This document shows, one piece after another, positions 18,333 to 26,574 of a stretch of DNA of 64,000 nucleotides. The position numbers were made by a program, and so were the translations under genes. Position 1 is the stretch's first letter, and every line of letters begins with the position of its first letter. The notes beneath the pieces were generated by a model that worked only from the letters and a program-made list of their open reading frames with translations, made no database searches and was not told the DNA's origin. The stretch covers positions 3,844,001 to 3,908,000 of the forward strand of contig NZ_CP022098.1 of assembly GCF_002305875.1 (NCBI RefSeq), read 5' to 3'. Source of the stretch: Cystobacter fuscus (GTDB taxonomy: Bacteria > Myxococcota > Myxococcia > Myxococcales > Myxococcaceae).

Positions 18333-21300
18333 TGCTCGCGGTGAAACACCTGGATCCTGTGCTGGGCATAGACATCCACCTCATCATCACCCCGCCAGGG
18401 GCGGTGGTGCCCATTCCCCATCCGCACATTGGAATCGTGTTCGACCCGTTCGACTACCTGCCCATCATTGGGGCGACGGTGAAGGTGAACGGGCTGCTAC
18501 GCGCGCAGGCGGGCACGGGGGGCATCGCGCTGCCACCGCACTTCCCGATCGGGGGCGTCTTCCTCAAGCCACCGGGCAACGACAACGAAACCTTCATGGG
18601 CAGCTCCACTGTGCTGGTGGACGACGAGCCCTTCACGCACATGTTGCTGCCGGTGCTCAGCTGCCAGGACATCGGCATGCCGAGGCCTCCGCGCAAGAAG
18701 AGCAAGGGGGGAGCGAGGTCGCTGCTGCTGCCCACCACGGTGGCGCTCTCCATCCCGGCGGGGCCACCCGTCTTCGTGGGGGGACCGCCGACCATCTCCC
18801 TGTCCGGCCTGGGCGAGCAGCTGGTGATGGGCGCGCTACTCAAGGGACTGAAGAAGCTGCGCAAGGTGCAGAAGGGCAGCCGGAAGATGAAGGCCCTGTC
18901 GGACCGCATCCACCGGGCGGCCGACAAGGTGATGGACAAGCTGAAGATGGGCCCGCGCGCGCGCAACCGGGTCCACAAGTCCATCTGTACCCTCACCGGG
19001 CACCCGGTGGATGTGGTGATGGGGCGGGTGGTGACGGAGGTGGTGGACTGGGCCTTGCCGGGGCCCATCCCGCTATCCTTCGAGCGCCACTACTCCTCCG
19101 CTTGGGGAGCCAGGGACTCGGTGATGGGATATGGGTGGAGCCACTCGCTGGACCTCGCGGTCTGGGAGGAGGACGGGCGGGTGGTGTACCGGGCCGAGGA
19201 CGGCCGGGAGATCGAATTCGATACCTCCTCCCTCCCCAATCAGCGGATGCAGCCGGGCACGGAATTGTATGAACCCATCGACCGATTGACATTGCGGCGG
19301 GTGGGGGAACTGCGCTGGGAGGTGCGTACCGCCGAGGGGCTCGTTCATGAGTTTCGGCAGGTGGCGGCCGGAGCACCGAGGGGATTGTCCCGGGTGGTGC
19401 GTACACGCAACCAGGTTGGGCGCTCCGTCACCTATGACTATGATGCGAATGGGCGGCTGGAATGGGTCGTGGACAGCGTGGGCAGGCGCATCCGCTTCGA
19501 GCACGATGCGCTGGGCCACCTGATCAGGACATGGCTCCCGCACCCCGGACAGCCTGGATTGCTTCCCTACAACCGTTATGTCTACTCAGAGGCCGGCGAC
19601 CTCGTCGAGGTGTATGACGCGTTGGAGCATGCCGCGCGCTACGCCTGTCAGGACCACCTGTTGGTGCGGGATACGGATCGTACCGGGCTCAGCTTCTATT
19701 TCGAGTATGACGCCCAGGGGCCAGAGGCCTGGTGCGTGCGGACGTGGGGCGACGGTGGCATCTACGATCACCGATTGCGCTACGACAAGCATGCCCAAAT
19801 CACCGAGGTGGCGAACTCGCTGGGCCATACCACCACGTATCACTCAGACGGACGTGGCGTCGTCGTGAAGCGGGTGGACCCGCTCGGGGGCGAGTGGCGG
19901 TACGAGTACGACGCGTTCCTGCGCAAGACCTCCGAGGTGGATCCGCTGGGGAACGCCTCGTATGCGGAGTACGATGTCCGTGGCAACTGCACGAAGGTGA
20001 TGGAGCCAGATGGTGCCACGCTTCGTTTCGAGCATGACGAGCAGGACAATGTCGTTCGTGGCATGGATGAGCTGGGCGGAGAATGGCAGTGGGTCCATGA
20101 CCGCAATGGCTCGCTGATCGAGCAGATCAATCCTCTGGGCGAGCGTCTTCGCTACGAACGGAAAGAGGGCATGCCGGTTTCGATCATCGAGCCTTCCGGC
20201 GCGAGGGTGGAACTCCAGTATGACCACGAGCTGAACATTGCGCGTCTACGAGAACCGAATGGTATCGAGACCACCTATTCTCATGACCGCTGGGGACGTC
20301 TGATTCAGATCCGCCGATCGGACGGGGGGGGATGGCGCATCCAATACGATCTCGGTGATCGTCCGGTGCGTATCGAAGAACCCGATGGAGATGTTCAGAT
20401 ATTCGTCCACGATGCCGAGGGGAATCTGCTCGAGGAGCGGAGTGCGGGACGTCAGGCCCGGTACACGTACACCGGGTTTCATTGGCCCGAAAGCATTCAA
20501 GAGCCGGGTGGCGTCGTCAGGATGGAGTACGACCTGGAAGGCGGGCTCCTGGGGATTCGCAACGAGCACGGTGAAGACTACCGGCTGGCGCGCGATGCAC
20601 GGGGGGAGGTCATCGAAGAGCACGGCTTCGATGGGGGGATCCGGCGCTACGAGAGGGACCTCATGGGCCAGGTCATCAAGCTCCATCAAGCCGGAGGTGG
20701 CGAGGCGCGGATGGCGTACGACGTGGCCGGCGAACTCGTGAAAGTCCAGTATGCAGATGGCTCCCAGGCGCGCTTCGTCTACAGGGCGGATGGGCAGCTG
20801 ATTGTGGCGGAGAACGAGGCCGCCAAGGTCGAGTTCGAACTGGATGCGCTCGGTCGTACTCTTGGGGAGTCGAGCAACGGGCACTGGGTTCGTTCACGCT
20901 ATGATGCTCGCGGCAACAGGGTGGAGCTTCGCTCCTCCTGTGGTCTGGAATGCCTTTTCGCATTCGATTCCGCGAGTCGGCTCCAGGCACTCACCACCTC
21001 GCCGACAGGAAACGCGGGCACCTCGCGGCGGCTGGACTTTGCCCATGATGCTTCGGGGCGCCGGTCCGAGATGTCTCTTCCTGGAGGGGTGCGTTCCCGC
21101 TGGGCGTGGGACGGAATGGGCCGCCCGGAGAGGAGAACGATCTCCCATGCCTCCGTTCAGTCGGAATGGCGTTCCTATCATTGGCGGCCGGGTGACCAAC
21201 TGGGAGAACTCGAGGACTCACTTCAGGGGCACATCCGGTTCCAACATGATGCTCGGTCTCGGTTGGTCGCCACTCATTTCTCCGATGGCCGCTCGCAGTT

Positions 21301-22378
21301 CCGCTTGCAGGACGCGGCGGGCAACCTCTTTCAACGAGCAGATCTCCGCGACAGGGTCTATGGCCGTGCGAACAGACTGGAAGAGTGCGAGGGGAGCCAC
21401 CTCGAGTATGATGCGGACGGGAACCTCATCCGCCGGATCCTTCCGGACGGCTCGATCTGGCACTACGGCTACAATGGGGCGGGGTTCCTGACGCGGGTCA
21501 TCCGCCCGGATGGTCTGTGTGTTTCGTTCACGTACGATGCCCTGGGTCGGCGCATCCGCAAGAGCACCCAGGAAGAGGAGGTCACCTGGGTCTGGGACGG
21601 GGAGGAACTGCTCCACGAACTGCGCGATGCAGCCGAACCCACGTCATGGGTACGTGCACCCGATGGCCTCACCCCCTTGGTGAAGTTCGAGGGCCAGGCC
21701 TTCTACGCCATCTTGCAGGACCACCTGGAGACTCCCGAGGTCATGTACGACGAGTCGGGCCGGCCAGTATGGCGTGCCACGTACGACTCCTATGGCGCCA
21801 TCGAGAGTCGTGCCAGCGAGAGCACCTGTCCGTGGCGCTGGCCGGGTCAATACGCGGATGAGGAGACCGGTCTGTATTACAACAGGTTTCGATACTACGA
21901 TCCCGCTGCTGGGCGATATATCAGTCCGGACCCCACGGGGGTGGATGGAGGGATCAACCTCTACGCCTATGTCGGCGATCCGCTCGTGATGGGCGATCCC
22001 CTGGGGCTCGACTGGAACTATGTCCTGCTCGACGCGAATGACGAGGTTTATTACGTCGGACGCGCCAGTGACAATCAGACCCTCAAGGATATCGAGCGAC
22101 GGCATTCCAAAACGGAGGGGGCTGATGGACTCAGATTCGGTCACGGGGATAAACCCGTTCAGATCACGCCCCACGGAACCAAGCGCAATGTGGCCCGGGG
22201 AATCGAGCAGAAAACGATAGCTAAAAACAAGACAAACATCGGGCGGCGCAAGACCAACGGGAACCGGGTCCGCGGCAATAACATCCGGGGAGTCAGCAAG
22301 AATAACAGTAAGCGGAAGACCTACGCACGGGCGGCCGAGCGCTTCCTGAGTAAGAACAAAGTCAAGTACTGCAACTGA
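18329..22378 (+). CDS. PAAR-like/RHS polymorphic toxin with GIY-YIG-like C-terminal nuclease
   Basis: 1349 residues. The N-terminus is a PAAR-like (DUF4150-type) tip with HIGIVFDPFDY and MGSSTVLVDDEPFTHM. A DUF6531-like segment (HPVDVVMGRVV...LPGPIPLSFERHYSS) follows, and then a long series of YD/RHS repeats. The core closes with DPLGLD at about 1223-1228. The tip (residues 1229-1349) has YVL...VYYVGRAS, IERRH and ARGIEQKTI, matching the GIY-YIG pattern: paired Tyr/Gly strands, Arg, and a catalytic Glu near 1293. The tip DNA is richer in A+T than the core. The protein is probably injected by VgrG and the nuclease released inside the RHS shell. Confidence 0.92.
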   Translation: MMLAVKHLDPVLGIDIHLIITPPGAVVPIPHPHIGIVFDPFDYLPIIGATVKVNGLLRAQAGTGGIALPPHFPIGGVFLKPPGNDNETFMGSSTVLVDDEPFTHMLLPVLSCQDIGMPRPPRKKSKGGARSLLLPTTVALSIPAGPPVFVGGPPTISLSGLGEQLVMGALLKGLKKLRKVQKGSRKMKALSDRIHRAADKVMDKLKMGPRARNRVHKSICTLTGHPVDVVMGRVVTEVVDWALPGPIPLSFERHYSSAWGARDSVMGYGWSHSLDLAVWEEDGRVVYRAEDGREIEFDTSSLPNQRMQPGTELYEPIDRLTLRRVGELRWEVRTAEGLVHEFRQVAAGAPRGLSRVVRTRNQVGRSVTYDYDANGRLEWVVDSVGRRIRFEHDALGHLIRTWLPHPGQPGLLPYNRYVYSEAGDLVEVYDALEHAARYACQDHLLVRDTDRTGLSFYFEYDAQGPEAWCVRTWGDGGIYDHRLRYDKHAQITEVANSLGHTTTYHSDGRGVVVKRVDPLGGEWRYEYDAFLRKTSEVDPLGNASYAEYDVRGNCTKVMEPDGATLRFEHDEQDNVVRGMDELGGEWQWVHDRNGSLIEQINPLGERLRYERKEGMPVSIIEPSGARVELQYDHELNIARLREPNGIETTYSHDRWGRLIQIRRSDGGGWRIQYDLGDRPVRIEEPDGDVQIFVHDAEGNLLEERSAGRQARYTYTGFHWPESIQEPGGVVRMEYDLEGGLLGIRNEHGEDYRLARDARGEVIEEHGFDGGIRRYERDLMGQVIKLHQAGGGEARMAYDVAGELVKVQYADGSQARFVYRADGQLIVAENEAAKVEFELDALGRTLGESSNGHWVRSRYDARGNRVELRSSCGLECLFAFDSASRLQALTTSPTGNAGTSRRLDFAHDASGRRSEMSLPGGVRSRWAWDGMGRPERRTISHASVQSEWRSYHWRPGDQLGELEDSLQGHIRFQHDARSRLVATHFSDGRSQFRLQDAAGNLFQRADLRDRVYGRANRLEECEGSHLEYDADGNLIRRILPDGSIWHYGYNGAGFLTRVIRPDGLCVSFTYDALGRRIRKSTQEEEVTWVWDGEELLHELRDAAEPTSWVRAPDGLTPLVKFEGQAFYAILQDHLETPEVMYDESGRPVWRATYDSYGAIESRASESTCPWRWPGQYADEETGLYYNRFRYYDPAAGRYISPDPTGVDGGINLYAYVGDPLVMGDPLGLDWNYVLLDANDEVYYVGRASDNQTLKDIERRHSKTEGADGLRFGHGDKPVQITPHGTKRNVARGIEQKTIAKNKTNIGRRKTNGNRVRGNNIRGVSKNNSKRKTYARAAERFLSKNKVKYCN
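22013..22375 (+). other. exchangeable toxin tip module of the RHS protein
   Basis: These 121 codons after the DPLGLD boundary carry many AAA/AAC/AAT codons, unlike the GC-rich RHS core. They encode the basic, Asn/Lys-rich GIY-YIG-like domain. A compositional step exactly at the RHS boundary is the usual sign of tip exchange by recombination in polymorphic toxins. Confidence 0.75.
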
Positions 22379-22428
22379 GAACGAGGGCCAGGCGGGGGCA
22401 TGCTCCGCGGGCCATGAGGTGAAGAGAC

Positions 22429-23607
22429 ATGACGGGCAAGGACATCAGGACCAAGGTACTGAGGCAGTATTACGAAGCGAGCTACGGTGTGCAGGTCTCC
22501 GATGAGGAGGCATTCAAGGGGGCGACCTTCGACGAGTACTACCAGTTGAAGCGCATCCAGTTTCCCGCGATCACCCGGCGCAGGGCCGCCGAGAAGTCGG
22601 AACGCCCCGAGTTCCAGAAACTGGCGGCCGAGATGCCCCCGGATCCTCCGGACAAGAACCCCGTTCTTCCCCACTTCTGCATGATCGAGCGGAAACCCGA
22701 ACTTGATCTCGCTTCAGCCAAGATCGGCGAGGACGTGCAGAACCTGACCCTGAGCCGGATCAAGTCCATTACGGCATGGAAGGGACTGCGGCGGCTGGAG
22801 CGGTTGGAGCGCTTCAGCCTCTCGCTGTGCGGCTCCGCCAGCGAAGCGCCGCTGGTTCCCCCGGTACTGGCGGTGCTCGTGAACCTGGGCTCGTGCGCGC
22901 CGGAATGTGTCGAGATGGTCCTGCGATCCACTGACGCCCAGAAGATCCGCATCCTGCACGAGGAGCCATCCGCGCTCTCCCTGAGCCTCCTGCGGGGTCA
23001 TGCCAGGCTCGAGGAACTGGTCATCGATGCGAGTCTGCTGCACGGCCTCGGCGTCCTGAAGTCGCTTCCCTTGAAGAGACTGTACCTGTCTGGAGTCGCT
23101 CCCGGACAGGAGGTGCGGGGCATTCTCGAGGAGCGCTCGAAACTCCTGGCGGAACTCGGGCTCGTCTGCGATGAGCCCTTCGGACCTTCCGTTCTTCCCG
23201 ACTTGCCGTCATTGGAACGGCTGAAGGTGCCTGGGTACGAGCAGTTCCGCTCGGAATGGATCGACTGGGCGGTGGCAAACCCGAAGGTTGCCTGCGAGTT
23301 CATTCCCGTTCCGGAACAATCGAAGCGACCCACCGTCCAACTGGCCGAGGTGTACCGCGATGTCGACATCCTGCGCGTCGCCAAGGGCAAGCAGCAGTTG
23401 TTCGAGGTCGCCGCGAACCTGGTGGAGGATATCCTCGACACGGACGACATCGACAATGGGGAACTGGAAGATCGGGTGAAGGCATTGGCCAAGAAGGCGG
23501 GCAAGAAGGCGCAGTGGAGCAGTGAAAGCGACACGTTCGTCATGCAGGCGAAGGATCTCGACACCTGCCGATGGCTCATCGACTCCGTCTATGAGTTGCG
23601 GGGTTGA
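22429..23607 (+). CDS. probable immunity protein of the RHS nuclease (LRR-like)
   Basis: 392 residues with a GAGGTGAAG ribosome site, 50 bases after the toxin stop. There is no signal peptide, consistent with neutralising a cytoplasmic nuclease. The middle (about residues 85-270) shows leucine-rich-repeat-like spacing, for example LTLSRIKSITAWKGLRRLE and LEELVIDASLLHGLGVLKS. The acidic/basic C-terminus after residue 300 may be a separate domain. I do not recognise a named immunity family; the assignment rests on its position directly behind the toxin tip. Confidence 0.7.
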   Translation: MTGKDIRTKVLRQYYEASYGVQVSDEEAFKGATFDEYYQLKRIQFPAITRRRAAEKSERPEFQKLAAEMPPDPPDKNPVLPHFCMIERKPELDLASAKIGEDVQNLTLSRIKSITAWKGLRRLERLERFSLSLCGSASEAPLVPPVLAVLVNLGSCAPECVEMVLRSTDAQKIRILHEEPSALSLSLLRGHARLEELVIDASLLHGLGVLKSLPLKRLYLSGVAPGQEVRGILEERSKLLAELGLVCDEPFGPSVLPDLPSLERLKVPGYEQFRSEWIDWAVANPKVACEFIPVPEQSKRPTVQLAEVYRDVDILRVAKGKQQLFEVAANLVEDILDTDDIDNGELEDRVKALAKKAGKKAQWSSESDTFVMQAKDLDTCRWLIDSVYELRG

Positions 23608-23715
23608 GGTCTGGTTCTCTTCTCGAGGCCGGATGAATTGCTTTTGATGGTCAGCGAGAAGGGCCGTGCATGGCATAGTCAGGTAAGGATTTGCATTTCT
23701 ATCGAAAGGCTGCAG

Positions 23716-24195
23716 ATGAGTGGAACAGACGAGCTGTGCGACTTGTGGATGAGCTTCGTGGAAGCAGAGCGGTCTTTTTCTTCCTGTTCGATGATGCTGT
23801 TCAACCATCGCGCCGAGCTTACTCCTCTCCTTGCCCAGGCTCTTAACAGGCCGAAGGAGCGGAGTGCGGCCTTGTACATCGTCGAGCACCTGGGGGTTGA
23901 GGAGAGGATGCGGGTTTTCGACAATCTGCTGATCCTCGCCAGTAATGTACATGGGCATACGGAGAGAAGCCGTGGCATCCTGCTCTCTCTTCCAATGCAA
24001 TGGGTATTGGAGAATATTGAAGCTAGAGCAGAGCCTCTTCTTCATGAAGCCACCCAGGAGGAGTACCGGGCGCTTTTCGAACTCTACCTGGAACTGGATC
24101 AGGGGCTGGCACGCCGGCTGGCGGAGCGCGCGCTGAATCACTTGGATCCCGAGGTGCGGGAGGCGGGTGAGGAGTTCATGGAGCAACTGACGTAG
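23716..24195 (+). CDS. small helical cytoplasmic protein, possible second immunity or orphan
   Basis: 159 residues from the ATG at 23716 (GAAAGG upstream); a longer TTG-initiated frame to 23638 is less likely. The protein is mostly alpha-helical and acidic, with HEAT-like stretches such as RPKERSAALYIVEHLGVEERM and ARRLAERALNHLDPEVREAGEE. It has no signal peptide. Its DNA is slightly AT-richer than neighbouring genes. It lies in the cargo island between two toxin-type genes, so it may be an orphan immunity gene left by earlier toxin exchange. Confidence 0.6.
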   Translation: MSGTDELCDLWMSFVEAERSFSSCSMMLFNHRAELTPLLAQALNRPKERSAALYIVEHLGVEERMRVFDNLLILASNVHGHTERSRGILLSLPMQWVLENIEARAEPLLHEATQEEYRALFELYLELDQGLARRLAERALNHLDPEVREAGEEFMEQLT

Positions 24196-24220
24196 CCGAG
24201 GGATAACGCGCGGTGCGCAC

Positions 24221-24703
24221 ATGGGGCAGTTGGGCATGGGGGTTCATTTTCATCCGGGTCGGAAGCTTTGCATGAGGTGTGAGATCAATCGTAGACCCGT
24301 CCCTTGTGAGTGGATCTATTTCCGTGAGTTCGACTACGGGAGAGGACACTCCGAATGGCAGGCCGTGGAGTATCGCATGTCGTTGGAGATGAAGTCATTC
24401 GCCGAGACCCTCTCGCCTTTGTACCTGGACTATGTCCGTGACGACATCGAGCATGGGACTTTAGATGACGATGACGTGGTTCGGCGGCTGCGTGGGCTCG
24501 GCTGGCCGAAGTTGTCCGTGCTTGCCGTGGAGCAGCCGCGGCTCCTGGAGACGTTCATCCTGGAGCAGGTCTCGTACAGCGCGCTCCAGGCCTTGCTGCC
24601 CCCGTACAAGCAACGTCCCCGTTACTTGATTGACAGTGTGGAGCGGGTGGCGCTCTCCGGCGAGCGCATCACCCTGAGTGGTCGATCGTTCACGGTTCCT
24701 TGA
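24221..24703 (+). CDS. unrecognised 160-residue protein sharing its N-terminus with the following LDT-like protein
   Basis: The first 16 residues (MGQLGMGVHFHPGRKL) match those of the next gene (MGQSGKELHFYPGQKL), but the rest is unrelated to an L,D-transpeptidase. No signal peptide is seen. It has no family I recognise. The shared start suggests recombination within the island, so that one conserved leader is joined to different bodies, or that this is a remnant of an older cargo. It ends 9 bases before the next gene. Confidence 0.55.
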   Translation: MGQLGMGVHFHPGRKLCMRCEINRRPVPCEWIYFREFDYGRGHSEWQAVEYRMSLEMKSFAETLSPLYLDYVRDDIEHGTLDDDDVVRRLRGLGWPKLSVLAVEQPRLLETFILEQVSYSALQALLPPYKQRPRYLIDSVERVALSGERITLSGRSFTVP

Positions 24704-24712
24704 GGGGGGCGT

Positions 24713-25366
24713 ATGGGCCAGTCAGGCAAGGAGTTGCATTTCTATCCGGGGCAGAAGCTCCTGCTGTTGCTCAAGCAGGGGAAGGTCGTGCGGCGGTCCG
24801 AGGCTTGGGGTGGGCCGTCGGAGCGTGTTCACCACGAGGGAAGCATGGATGCGACGCCCACCACCCCGGGCCGCTACCTCATCTACCGGGAAGAGGCGTA
24901 CATCACCCGCTCGTGGATCTGGTCCTCGATCCGCTGGGGCACGAAGCTCCAGGACAAGCTTTCCGACGTCTGGTACCAGGTCAAGGTCAGCACCTGGGCC
25001 TCCCTCCAGAAGGACAAGGGAATCTCCCGCGCTGAGGTGATCGCGGCGAATTTCAGGCTCTACGGGCAGAGGCGTGTCCCGGACACGTGGGTCTTCAATG
25101 ACTTCGGGCCCATCGCCATCCGGTACTTCGTGGACCTCAATGGCAACGGCCGGTTCGATCAGGGGAAGGAGACGCCGATGGGAGAGATGTTCCACACCAC
25201 CCCCGACAACGAGGCCCAGTTCAGGAGGGGGCAGCCCATCGTCATGACCGAATCCCATGGCTGCATCCACATGAAGCCGCCCGACCGGGACGTGTTGAGG
25301 AGGGAAGGCGCCTTCGAGTACGGCACGCCCTTCATCGTCCACGCCTACAGCGAGCGGTTCAAATGA
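24713..25366 (+). CDS. L,D-transpeptidase (YkuD)-like protein, candidate T6SS peptidoglycan effector
   Basis: 217 residues with a GAGGGGGG ribosome site. The C-terminal region has the YkuD-type catalytic signature ESHGCIHMKPPD (Ser-His-Gly-Cys, Cys about 182), with TPTTPGRYLI earlier. There is no signal peptide, although the enzyme would have to act in the periplasm; that fits delivery by T6SS, as known for Tlde1-type L,D-transpeptidase effectors. The stop overlaps the start of an exported protein by ATGA, so a toxin-immunity pair is plausible. Alternatively it could be a cytoplasmic relic. Confidence 0.75.
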   Translation: MGQSGKELHFYPGQKLLLLLKQGKVVRRSEAWGGPSERVHHEGSMDATPTTPGRYLIYREEAYITRSWIWSSIRWGTKLQDKLSDVWYQVKVSTWASLQKDKGISRAEVIAANFRLYGQRRVPDTWVFNDFGPIAIRYFVDLNGNGRFDQGKETPMGEMFHTTPDNEAQFRRGQPIVMTESHGCIHMKPPDRDVLRREGAFEYGTPFIVHAYSERFK

Positions 25367-26316
25367 CGGGCGCGGGCCGTGTCCTCCGCGCGCTCCTGGT
25401 GGCGCTGCTGGCGGGCTCCCCCATGGGGAGGGCCATGGCACAACCCCCGGGTTCCAGCACGAGGCCCGCCGCGGGGGCGAAGCAGCCCGTCTTCCGCGCC
25501 GATGGGATGGTGTCCCTGCCCGGAGACAGGCTGCTCGTCTGGGCCGCCGATGGACGGCTTCAGGTGGGTGCTCCTGAACGGGGATGGGAGCCGCTCGTCC
25601 AGCTCCCCATGACCTACGTCACCCACGTGGTTCCCGAGGGCGAGGGAGCCCTGGTGGCAGGAAGCAACTTCCCCAAGGGGGACAGCGAATACGCGGTCGC
25701 GGTCGCCGTGGATGCGCGAGGCGCGGTGCGCACCCAATGGCGAGGGGAGGCGGGGCTCTTCAGCTCCGTGACGAGTTCCCAGGGGCGGCGGTGGGCCATC
25801 GCGCTCGACACGTTGGTGGAACTGCTCCCCGAAGGGCGGATCCAGCCGGTGGACAAGGTGCCCGCCTTGTCTCGGCTCGTGCTCGGTTCCGACGGACAGC
25901 GGGTCCTCTGCAAGCCCGCCAACCTCACCCTGGCCCAGCGCGCTCCCGCGGAATGCAGGTCGAGCCCGCCGGTGGCGTGGAGCGTCAGCGGAGATTGGAA
26001 GCACTCCCCCCTCTCCTGCGGCGAGTGGCTCGTCATGAAAGAGGGGGCCGAACTGCGCGTGGTGGCGCTGACGGATGGCAGGCAAGTGGCTCGCCGTGCC
26101 TCCCAGGCGGAAGCGCTCGCCTGTGGCCGGCCCGGTGAATTGCTGAGCGCGGACAAGGAGATCCAGACCCTGGCCTTGCCCTCCCTGGAGGTGCTGGGGC
26201 GGGCGACGTGTGGAGGTCGCTCCGTGGTGGCTCTGGCGGCCACGCCGGAGGGCGGCGCCTGCCTCGAAGCCAGGGGTCACGTGAGGCGTTTCAAGAACTC
26301 CGGGATGCACCCGTGA
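25363..26316 (+). CDS. exported beta-propeller-like protein, candidate immunity to the LDT effector
   Basis: 317 residues, overlapping the preceding gene by 4 bases. A signal peptide (about residues 1-27, ending GRAMAQ) sends it to the periplasm. The remainder consists of short repeated strands (GDRLLVWAADGRLQV, GEGALVAGSNFP, GQRVLCKPANLTL) like a propeller. Three or four cysteines in the second half could form disulfides. A periplasmic protein translated together with a peptidoglycan-active, signal-less protein is the expected arrangement for an immunity factor. No named family was recognised. Confidence 0.65.
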   Translation: MTGAGRVLRALLVALLAGSPMGRAMAQPPGSSTRPAAGAKQPVFRADGMVSLPGDRLLVWAADGRLQVGAPERGWEPLVQLPMTYVTHVVPEGEGALVAGSNFPKGDSEYAVAVAVDARGAVRTQWRGEAGLFSSVTSSQGRRWAIALDTLVELLPEGRIQPVDKVPALSRLVLGSDGQRVLCKPANLTLAQRAPAECRSSPPVAWSVSGDWKHSPLSCGEWLVMKEGAELRVVALTDGRQVARRASQAEALACGRPGELLSADKEIQTLALPSLEVLGRATCGGRSVVALAATPEGGACLEARGHVRRFKNSGMHP

Positions 26317-26451
26317 CGGGTTTCATCGTTTGGAGATGAAAGGGTTTGCGCGCCGCGACGCGCGAACACCTGGGGACAAGAAGGACAGCTTGTTGCCTGA
26401 GCCGCCCGTTTGCTCTACATCCGGCGCGCCTGCTCCAAGCGAGCGGGCCCC

Positions 26452-26467
26452 TGGAACAGGGATTGCT
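26452..26467 (+). promoter_or_regulatory. sigma-54 (-24/-12) promoter candidate for the BIG2 lipoprotein gene
   Basis: TGGAAC-A-GGGA-TTGCT matches the TGGCACG-N4-TTGCW consensus with GG (26453-26454) and GC (26465-26466) exactly 12 bases apart. It lies 108 bases before the ATG at 26575. An enhancer-binding protein site was not identified. Confidence 0.55.
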
Positions 26468-26574
26468 GAGGCATGCCGGGTTTCATCCCCCGGATATTTG
26501 GAATCCCAAAGTTTCCGCGAATCCAACGTCCATCCAAATGCTCGTCCCCCAGACGAGTGGGAGGCACATTCATC

